NCBI GenBank assembly: GCA_031308135.1
Contig: JAHLJT010000631.1
Coordinates: 34,767,522 to 34,831,521 of the forward strand
Reading direction: 5' to 3'
Origin: Acheta domesticus
Taxonomy: Eukaryota; Arthropoda; Insecta; Orthoptera; Gryllidae
DNA: 64,000 nucleotides
In this document: positions 1-10,400 of the stretch, piece after piece
How the letters are laid out: each line of letters starts with the position of its first letter
Numbering within the stretch: the first letter of the stretch is position 1
Position numbers and translations under genes: made by a program
The notes under the pieces: model-generated
Seen by the model: the letters and a program-made list of their open reading frames with translations, nothing else
Told to the model about the DNA's origin: nothing
Database searches by the model: none

Positions 1-939
1 CGTAAGGTGCCATAAGCAATAGAATAATGTGTTAAGTGAATTTAGAACCCATTGTTCTAAGTCTCTCATTGCTATTTCAGAATATAAACTGCGACCTATA
101 AACTATATGCCTCTACTCAGTTCATTCTATGTATTTCTATGTATATGTAGATTAATGGTATTAATAATGATTTATTTATGTATTGATGTTATGTCCATCG
201 TGATTATTAACCCTATTTTATAATTTTATATAAATTTTATATTTTTTGACATGACATATGTACATTACAGCGTTGGTAATGAGACCGAATGAGGCGTTGA
301 AACTGTCTACAAATAAATCCTGGACCATCCTCCTAAAATAGTAATCAAATCACACAGTGTTGAAAATTAACACGAAAATGTAATGTCTGTGGATCAGTGG
401 GTTCTGTGGTACCCTTCCTTGTTCAAAGGATTATTGCATGTTTGCGTGAAGTTATGATTGATATGAAGATAAATGCTGTAACTGTGTTTTGTGGTAGTGT
501 GTTCCAAGTATCAAGAACATGGTTACACATAAAATTCATGTGTGTTTAAGGTTATATCTTGATTTTAAAAGTTTCATACTGTCTCCTCGGTACTTGGGAT
601 TTTTGGAGTGACAAATGACATTGAGTAGGTCCATGTTGTAAAGCATATGTAATATTATTTGTGTGTCAATTACACCTCCCTGTTGCCTCCTAGAAATGAA
701 TTTTCTTAGCCCAAGTTGGGTCAATTGTTGTTCATAAGTTATGTGTTTGAGATCCTTTGGTATTCATGTTGCCTTTCATAGAACAGTCTCTGGTAGGTAT
801 AATTTTGTAAGTCCTTAACCCATAACTACTAGCATAATACTGACAGGGAGACAGCAATTAATTTTCAAGGTTACATTTCAATTGTTATCCAGTATGTGGC
901 AATACTGCCGTTCTCGCTACCTTCATTTTTCATTGCTCC
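1..939. other. No gene recognised; presumed scny intron or flank
   Basis: AT-rich sequence with only short, composition-like open frames (60-64 codons). No splice-bounded coding block that resembles a ubiquitin protease was found. Because the first recognisable scny exon at 4331 begins inside the protease domain, this stretch is most simply part of a long upstream intron. Confidence 0.4.
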
Positions 940-2603
940 TTAACTTTAGAACGCCCAGAGGCGTCATTTCGACTCCTAGTGCTCTTTATGTCCTTGTAAC
1001 TTCTTTGTTTTTGAAGATGGAATTTTGTGTTTTCGTGACTTTTCATCAATTTCAGTTATCTACATTATATTAAAAACTGAATCGTATATTTCAAGAAAAA
1101 TTACTGAATTTACCTAGAACACCCGTGAGGCATCATTTCGACTCCATGGATATTGATCCGATCTTGTAGGTGTTGTTTTGTATAGTTCAACACTGAAAAA
1201 TGTGTAATGTATCTCTAAGTATTTCAGATACCATCTTAACAAATTTGCGAGAATTCCTTCCGCTTTACATTGTTTTCAGGTCTTCTTGTTCAATATATGT
1301 CAAGTCTTGAATCATGAGTTGTTTCGTCACGGTACACCAAAAATATCATGGTTTTAAAATCAAATTATTGTTACTGGAGAGAAAAAGGTTGTTATCATAT
1401 ATGGTTAAATCTTATGATATATAATGCTTTAATGACAAAATATTTCTTATTATTATTTATATAAAGGGAAATGTTCCGAATTTAGAAGAGATTTTTAGTG
1501 CACAGGAGGGCAATTTGGACTCCAGATAGTGATGACGTGGTCAGATATACTTCATTTTTTATTCACTCTAGTTTCATGAATCATGCTTTTTGAATTAATA
1601 AGAAGTTTGAGAAGAAATAAAGGCTAATTTCACTGATTAAATCTGAAAAATATTTTTTTTAGTATGAAGTAATACATTTACAAACTATAGTTGTATTTAT
1701 GTCAGATGAACGGAGTTGATTTTCCTTTCAAACTTGATGTATTTACCCAGTTTGTGGTACACAAACTGAATGAAAGAAGCATATAATTGTGACTTGTGGG
1801 GATGATCACTAAAAAGGTGTGTGAAGTCTGGAAAACTGAGAGGAAACTTTTGAAAACTAGCCGTGAACTATGCATCAGAATACATGGCAGGTGTTATCTG
1901 GATAACTTTCTACCAAATGTGATTGAAAACCATGGCCTGTACAAGGCATTAAAAATTTGAATCATACAATTAGACTATTTGTACTGTATGCATAGTAGAG
2001 TCACTAATGTAGAAAGTAAATACAACCTGGACAAGAACTAAGTGCCATTTAGAAATAAATTTCTTTGGAAACTCCATCATGAAATGAACATCAAGTTTCT
2101 ATCAGTGTGAAGCAAACAAATGTGTAACATATGTTTTTTATAATAAATATTATTTAAATAAAATAATTGAATAAATAAAGTTGACATAATGCGAGACAGA
2201 ATGGAAGTGCAAATGCAAAGGAAATCTATTTTTCTGATGCATGGAAACTAGTTACGGAAAATTAAAAGTTTATAACATTTTTATTGTTATTGTTGCAAAA
2301 ATATTAATAGATAAAAGTTTACTTTTCAACATATTATTTTGTTTGTTGACTTTCCCATTCTGCCCAATATGTTTCTTTTATTTCCATTCTGCGGATTAGA
2401 ATTGCCAAGAATTGTTTAAAATATATTGAAGTTGTGGCATAATAATTCCATTATATACTAATTAATTATCTTTAATATTGTTATACTAATGTAAATAAAT
2501 ATTTTTGCAATATTTCCTTTGAAGTATCGTTGAAGGCTCGGAGTCTAAACGACTGCGCTGGGCCTTCTAGGGGGTATAAGAAAGCCAGATGTTCTAGTGT
2601 TAA
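940..2603. mobile_element. Degenerate piggyBac-like element flanked by TTAA
   Basis: The left end reads TTAACTTTAGAACGCCCAG (from 940). The reverse complement of the right end (ending 2603) reads TTAACACTAGAACATCTGG, so both share a TTAAC..TAGAAC start, as in piggyBac-type termini inserted at TTAA. A subterminal motif like GAGGCGTCATTTCGACTCC occurs at about 957 and again at about 1127, with a weaker third copy near 1508. There is no transposase frame, so this would be an old non-autonomous copy of about 1.66 kb. The family assignment rests on termini only and remains tentative. Confidence 0.35.
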
Positions 2604-3315
2604 CAGTTGTGACTGTTAGTTTCCTGTTTGGATTCATCTGGAGAGGTTCGTGACACTCTGAACTTTTGGAGTGGTCTCGGAGACCACATGCCTGTGTTAG
2701 TGATCTGTTCAGGCCCTATGTTGGACACCCACAGTTTCTACAAACATATTTTTGTTTTCAGTTCATTTATTTCTCAACAATGGTTGTCTATTTAACTATG
2801 TTAAAAAAATAAATGTTTGTGTTGTAAGTCAGTATGTTTGTTGGAATTGTAAGAAGAGTAAGATTATGTGTTCTAACAAAGCCGAAGCTGCAGTAGTTTA
2901 ATTTTGAGCTATTTTGTCATGCAAAAAGCCATAATATTTTTTTTTCTTTTGTGTTTCATAAAGAAATATCTTGGCTAATAGAAATAGTCATGTTTACAAT
3001 ATTTAATTCTTTGGTTTTTTGAATAGAATTAATTGAGAATTAATTACAGCGGAGTCTCCCTGACCACATGCCTGTATTAGTGTAACAAAAATCCATGCCT
3101 ATTGTTAGGAGTTCACACAGAAAGGGTTCCAAATGCCAAATTCAATCATTGGAGGAGTGTAGGTCTTGTAAAGGGGGGCAAAGATGTCACTTTTTATTGT
3201 TCTTAAAGCTTCATTTGCTTTTATGCACCTTTACATGATTTGCCAATTGTATGTCACTTGAAATCATGATTCTCAAATCTTTTATACCCATGGTTTCTGC
3301 TAATTTTTCTTCACC
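2604..3315. other. Non-coding, with a short repeated phrase
   Basis: No gene seen. The phrase ACCACATGCCTGTRTTAGTG occurs at about 2681 and again at about 3063, suggesting a duplicated fragment of an unidentified repeat. Confidence 0.3.
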
Positions 3316-3317
3316 TA

Positions 3318-3569
3318 TACTGCGATTTCTCCAACTTTGCCCCTCAAGGCCACTCAAATCCCATCTTCGCGATGAAATATGTCACAGCATCTCTTGTCTT
3401 TCTCGGTCTTGCCGATAGAAGTCGCATGATTGCAAGCACTGCGTGATAAGGTCGTGATTATGCGAAATCTAGCGAAACAACAGAGAAAGACACGAAATAC
3501 CGTGACATATTCCATCGCGAAGACAGGATTTGAGTGGCCTTGAGGGGCAAAGTTAGAAAAATCGCAGTA
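3318..3569. mobile_element. Hairpin MITE, copy 1 (TA target duplication)
   Basis: A 252-bp element with long terminal inverted repeats. The left end TACTGCGATTTCTCCAAC and the right end (reverse complement TACTGCGATTTTTCTAAC) continue inward for about 70 bp through CCCCTCAAGGCCACTCAAATCC. It is flanked by TA on both sides (3316-3317 and 3570-3571), as for Tc1/mariner-type MITEs. There is no coding capacity. A shorter relative lies at 48133-48285. Confidence 0.75.
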
Positions 3570-3571
3570 TA

Positions 3572-4330
3572 CATGGTAGTTTTGGTTGGGATTAAATTTC
3601 TCTACGTGCATGACCTAACATTTTGACTCCTTTAGGGGAAGATTCCAGTGTTTTGAAAATTGATGTATATTAAGTCCTCTTGGAGACAGGTTTACAAGAG
3701 GGTTGACATAGAAATTGGTATCATCTGTGTACAGCTTCACTCTCTCCCCTCCCTCCACCTCTCTTTCACATCCCGTCTTTTCCCCTCTCTACTTCCACCT
3801 TTCCTCCCATCTCTACCCCCACACTTCCCCTCCCTCTCCTCTCTTGAGAAGATAAATTATTCACATAAATTATATTATTATAAATTATTCACATAATTTT
3901 CAACATTTACTGATAAAATGCTGATACTTACATCATTAAATGAATGAAGGAGTAATATAGGGTAATATGATTAATATCAATAGATCTTAGATGTTTTGTC
4001 AGGGAAAAGTAGGTTTTCTTCAAGTTGTGCCAGGAAGATTATTTTGATTGAAATGTATTTTATTTCACAAAATCTCCATTACATTTATTTGTTGGCTAAC
4101 CTTGGTGTACTGCATCGTTTATGGTAGAACTTTTGATCTGTTAATTAACACAACTTGTTGAAATAAATTTTTGCATTGAAAAAATATAATTATAACCTTT
4201 AATATAATAAACATATTGATTAGATATTTTCGAGAACTGTCAAATCCAGTTGCTGGTAGATCTGTGGTGTTTTGTGTTGTGATGTGACTAGTTAATGGAA
4301 TTCATTCTGTGAAATCAAACTATTTAATAG
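3572..4330. other. Intron sequence before the first recognised scny exon
   Basis: Contains a pyrimidine-rich tract (about 3735-3845, CCCCTCTC-type) and AT-rich sequence, with nothing coding. The intron ends with TTTAATAG at 4330. Confidence 0.4.
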
Positions 4331-4490
4331 GTGCGGCCCATTTCCCTAAATGCTGCTTTGGAAACAAATGCTTATATTATCATTTATGAGTTGGAAAGGA
4401 TTGATGCGCGTCAGACTCAAAATCATTCTTCATCTTCGAAACCTGCAACAGTTACATCTGGAACTTCGACTCCTATTCTTGCATGTAATG
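4331..4490 (+). CDS. scny: scny exon: end of USP catalytic domain
   Basis: Acceptor TTTAATAG and donor GTAAGT. The only open frame gives LNAALETNAYIIIYELER, the last beta-strand region of USP domains, followed by a Ser/Thr-rich linker. It ends in phase 1. Confidence 0.75.
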
Positions 4491-7400
4491 GTAAGTAATG
4501 TGAAAATTACATTTTAATATGCGATTTATATGTACTTGTTCTCATAAGTCTGGTGTAAGTGTAACTATTTGTGTCACATTTTTTAAAATCTTTCATTAGA
4601 AACATTCAGTTCATTTTGTATGCCATCTGTGCACTTTGGTATTTGTGAATGTAAGATATGTCTGAAATCACCAGAAGCCTACCTTGAATTTAAAATTCTT
4701 GCAATAGTTGTTGAAATGAAAAATGATTTATCAGAGCTGCATCATTTGGTTTCAATTCAAGATTTTTTAGAAATGTAAACTGCAGGATTCTTGCCACTAA
4801 TGTATCCTGTGTAATGTCTCTCTTTTTTTCTGTTAGGTCAAAAATCAAATAATAGTAGTGGAACCTTTATTGGCCCATTACTGCCATCCAATCATAAACC
4901 AGGCCCTTCTATCATTCCATCACCACCAAATATGAAGATTAATTCAGGAGCCAACACAGTGACAAGTAAACTCAGCCCAGGAATCATTCCAGCTGTTCAT
5001 AAACCCTCTGTAGGGTGTCATCTACCTCCAGCAAAGGAGAGGTATGAATCAATCCATTTAATGTTGTTGATGTTTTTTTGTTCTCTTTTTTAAAGTTTGG
5101 TTTGTTTTATAGTGCAGGTTATTAGTGTGATTCTCAAGAATTTTAGTTTTTATAATTGTTCAAATGACCAAGTGAGAAACTTTAAGTATGATTATTATCA
5201 TAATTTGTTTTTTGTTTTTCTATATAACAAACCAAGACTTGTTCTTATCAACTGTAAGAATATTTATCATAGAAAATATTTTATTTAAATTGCTGTGTTA
5301 TTAAACTTGATACATTGTACCAAATAATCAGGCATGCTCAGCTATCCCAGCTTACTCTGTTTTCATCTTTGTTCCATAACACAATCCTTAATTGATGTTC
5401 CTGGGGGCTGTTCATTCTGCATTAGCTTTCTCCTTTAGACCAAATGCACAAAAATGACTTTTTTTTATAAGAGAGAAAATTCATTTTCTCTTGAAGTAAG
5501 GCATAGCTGTGGCAGAGTATATAAGTGGTCAGATTCTCACAAATTGACAAAGTGATATCAAATGTTTAAACATCACTCATTTAATTTCCTATTTATTTTG
5601 CCAGTGCAGGTGCAAATGATCACTTGCTTGAATGAAAATACATAAGCAATTGAAAGAGTATATTTCTGCTGAAATGTAGAAGCAGGTTAATGTAAGTAGT
5701 TGTCAGTACCTGAAAACGATGTCTTATGTTGTGGGTGTGTTGAAAATTTTCATAGTGGTAGCAAAGCAATGATAAGTGGACTCAGAGGGTGGAACTGCTT
5801 GTACTATTACTATAGATCAAATGTGAACACTAACAATTTCAAGAAAGTGTTTGCACTTCCTTAAGTAATGAAAATGTTTAGACAGTAGTAATAATACACA
5901 AGGAAGGTTGGAAATAGATTTAAAGGAAGGATATGTTTTCATGGATTAGAAGGGTGTCTGTTACAATTTACTAACAAAGGGGCTTGAAGAAATAACAGAC
6001 TTGATGTAAGTGGCTAAAAATGGGCAGAGATGAGGGATGGCTGGAGGACAGGATCAGCAGATGGCATGGTTTCATTAATTGATCCCCTCTCTCTCATATC
6101 CTTCCCTTTGGCCTCAGGGACAGTGTTGTCTAGGGCTTGGCAGTAATGAGCCTTGCCTGTTGCAGGGACCGCATCACATTTGGGCTTCATCCAAGACTTG
6201 TCATGCGCATAAAGAACGGTACTGTTTGTCAGCCATCCACCCAAGAGAACAAGCCGAGCTCAAGTTTAGTCCCATACGATTCTGAGGATTCAAGTGAAAG
6301 TGACACTGAGAAAAATGAGAAGAAACCTGACATGCCAAGTCTTGAACCTAGTCCAGAAAGAAAAGTGCCCACGCCCAACAAACAAAATTTGCCCCTTGTG
6401 AAACAGTCTGAGCTTTTTCCTGTCAGAAGCAAAAGCCCTTCAGCTGGTTCGCCCTTTCTGCATAAAAGTGGAGAGCTTTCCTCTTCCAATAAGCCTCTCA
6501 GCAGCCATGAAATGCATCCAAAGACTTCTCCGTCTAGAACCACTGATTCCAGCCAAGTGCAGAAAGCAGTGAAACCACCCAGCAGTACTCCTGATAGTTC
6601 TCCTGCCACTTTCAATAAAGACATTGGCCAGAGCTCACCAGTATCTTTAAAAAGTTGTTCTGAAAGTTCTAAGAATAAGAAACCAGAGGGAAATAGTGGG
6701 GGAAGTAGCAAGAAATTAATAGATATTGAGTCTCTTAATTGTGTTAGTACCAGTGTAGATGAAGGGGATGTTGAAATCATTCAGACCTTGCAAGTCAATA
6801 CGAAATTGCCAGGGAATGGAAATGGGAAGGCTGCCTCAGGAGGTTGGCAAGTGACGGACATGGCCTTGCACAGCCCATCGTGTCATAGTGAGAGCAGTAG
6901 CACAAGTGTGGCAAGTTCAACTACCCCTTGGTCAGTTTCGGATGTTAAAAGGTCACCAAAGAAAACTCCTAGGACTACATCAGACTCGGTTGATAACTCT
7001 AATTCTTCACAATCCGTGACCAAACAGAGTGCATCCCTGTGTAATTATACTAGTGACAATGAAGGTGGACAATTTCATAGAAGTCATTCATCATCTCGTG
7101 CAAACAGTGTAGAGAGTCTAAGTAACCCAACATCAAGACCTCAGTGGGAGGTCAGTCCCTCAATTCCTGGTGTGCATCATAGCAGATGTCCCGATAAAGA
7201 GGAAAACAGCCCAGTGATTGTAAGACACGGAAATTCCACTTGTAGCCCTGAGAAATCTTCCAAAGATCGGAAGAAAATTGTAGAATGCAAGTAAGTTTCC
7301 TCTGACCTTTGCAAAGGTTTCGGTTTCTTGAGCATGCTTCCTCTGACAAGGGTTTGGATCATCACAAAATTCATTCATAATGCTTTTTAAATAGGTACCA

Positions 7401-10400
7401 TAATGGCACTATTTCAGATGTTCTAAATTTTTGTGGTTGATCACTGTAAAAATACGCTATATCTCTTACTGTTATTTAAAATAATGGAATTAATATTCAC
7501 TTAGACATTATGGTACCTGTTAAAAGAAACACTATCATGCTTTTTTCTCTGTACACACTGTTGATGTTTCTTGTGCAGATATGAACCTTATCACAATGGA
7601 AATCACAAATCTCCTAAATGTGGAGATGAAAGTGACGAGTATGAATGGGTGGAAAAAACTCGTGAAACTATAAGTGTCAATCGAAGCAATGGCCAAATAA
7701 ATGGGTGGGGCCATTCAAGTCGATCGGAAGTTTCCTGTTACCTGATGAAGCAGTCACATCAAGGATATGGTCCATCAGGTAAAATAAACACAATTTCCTA
7801 CAGAGAAGAACTTGGTATTTTCTACATTTATTTATATTGTAGCAAGGAATGTGCATCAGCAGTAAAATAAACATTTGAATTATTTGAATTTAGAAACTTT
7901 TTGTGCATAAAATAATTCCTGTGGTAATGTTTTCATTTTTACTATTTTGCACATATTTTTATATGTATCATAGACCTCTCTGCTTGAGTATATTACTTTT
8001 AAATTTATGCAGTAGGTAGTAATTAACATAACTAGTGAAGAAAGTGAGTATTTGGCATACAAATACTATGATTTTGTACAAGGCAATGATAAGTGATCAA
8101 ATTGTCAATGAAGTGGAATGTCTCACTTGTCAATGACTGGGAGAAATGGCTTAGTGCATGAAACTGATGTCACTGCAGTCCCTCTGACTGGGAGGTCCTA
8201 GGTTCGAGTCCCGACAGTGGCAGGATTTTCTACACCAGCTTGTAAGTTGGGTCGAATTTAGTCGCTGTCTGGAGGAGAATTCTAGCGGCCGGCTGCTCTG
8301 ATCGGTAGTTTTCCATGGTTTCTCCGATCAACACCAGGCGAATGCTGGAGCGGTACTCTTACAAACGGGCCATGGACCGTGCGCAATCTTTCTTTCCTCT
8401 TCGTTGTCCTATCCTCTCCTCTTACACACACATTTACACTAACATGCACTACACTACCACACGTCGGGTGATCAATTGGGGGCTTACAGCTTGTCCTGGC
8501 TGGGGCGGTGCCCCGCTGGTGGGAGATACCTGGTTGAGGGGAAAACCTCGCTAGTCGACGGTAGGTTGGTGCCAGATCTCTCCATTCAGTGGGGAAAAAA
8601 TCATCGCCACCTTCCAAGAACAAAAAAAAACGCACTACACTTATGTGACTAATGACCTAAATAGTTGACGTGCCCGGAAACACAAATCAATCAATCACTC
8701 ACTTGTCAATGAAGTGGGATGTCTATATTTTATTTATTCCATTTTAAAGAATTTTTCATACAGATATGTCACCTCAAAAACAGAAAACTAGTCAATCAAT
8801 CAATTTTGACCAAGAAATGTGTATTCTTAGGCATTGTTCAAAAATATATACGCTATTTCGAAAATGGATTATTTGGAGGGGAAAAAATGTTTGACTTTAA
8901 ATACCCGTAACTTTTGAAATTTCCATTTTCACGTGCATTTTTTATTATTATTATTATTTTTTTGGGGGGGGGGTGAAAATTTATAATTTGTGTGATATTT
9001 TGGATCAGCAAACTTGAAAACTGAAGATTATTTATTTGGAAATTTAGGTTTGCAAAAAAACTTTACTTTTGAATATGGGCATAAAAATGTTGGTATACAA
9101 TGCAAACGATATGCAGCTCATTGCATAAAACCTTTTCTTTGTATTAGAATGGATTTTCACATGAGATTTCAATTTTTTTAGAAGTTTGTTCAGAGTGCTC
9201 AGAACTCTTACTAATTTTGGGTATAAATAACAACAAGGTCAAAGGTCAAACATGTACTAAATATGCTGCTTCTAGCTTTTTTAACATCACATCAAAAAAT
9301 TTGTAGGCCAATCAGAAGGGGTCATGCTTTTTTTGGCTGATTTCGTGTGGAAATACCACATACTTATCTTTCATATTTATGAATTCATACTACAGTAACA
9401 GGACAGCTTCCAAATGTCACACATTATTTTTAGAAGATAAATTATTTATTTATAATTAACAGACAATTTGTCCAGAATTTACTGCTATAAAGTGCTGGAA
9501 TAACAGAAGTTTACAAATAATAAACATCTCACAAATATACAATAAAACAATGCAATATCCCTCAAAACATACAATATTATAATTAAAATAGAATAAAGTA
9601 CAATAAAACAGAATAACTATCTAAATGTTAACAACCCATCATTCGTACTTCTATAGTTTTTAACGTCAATCTGTTTTTAAACTATTATATATATTTGAAC
9701 TGAATTCAGCCAAGATTCATTTGCGGTCCTTCATAACCTGTTTACAGGAAAATTTGCAGTATACACTAATTTATGGAATGTAATCATAAAAATTTCATAT
9801 TATCTGGTTTGATAGCTTGGTTTTAGTTGATTAAATAATAAAGGACAATCCACAATTCCTTTCATTTGTTTGTACAGAAAAAGCAGTTCTATGTGAGTTT
9901 TAAGAGTAACAAGTGGTAGCATCTTCATTGAGGTTGCTATGACTGTACCCATCTGATATAAATTCATTCAAGCCCATAGCATGGGCTGAAATCTTATAAA
10001 AATTGGTTGCTCTGTCTCCATCCTTGCAACATAACTTATTAACATCTGATGTGAGGATCGTAGAGCTTGAACCATGTGTAATTCATGACAGACTTGTCTT
10101 TAATATAATTTAGAATCTAAATGTATGTGCATATCCAGACATTTCCACAAAGGAGTAGCATTGACAAGCATTCCTTGAGTCTTTTTGTTTCATTGACAAT
10201 GTCTAGTTTATTCAAATCTGGTAGAGCTGTCATGAACGGCTCTGATGAGATTGCCAGCAGTGATTAGCTGATTTGTGACAGCAAGATAATGAGTGTATCC
10301 TCAGCTGTAGCACATTAGGCATCAGCTACTTATAATTGTGTAACACTCTGCTTATTTTTTACTCAGTGGGTGACCACTGTGACCATCTCCATGGTGTAGG

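Noticed and set aside
6229..6780. 183-codon - strand frame
   Set aside because: Antisense shadow of the Ser-rich scny exon 6166-7290.
8282..8635. 117-codon - strand frame
   Set aside because: Lies wholly inside the SINE defined by its target duplication.
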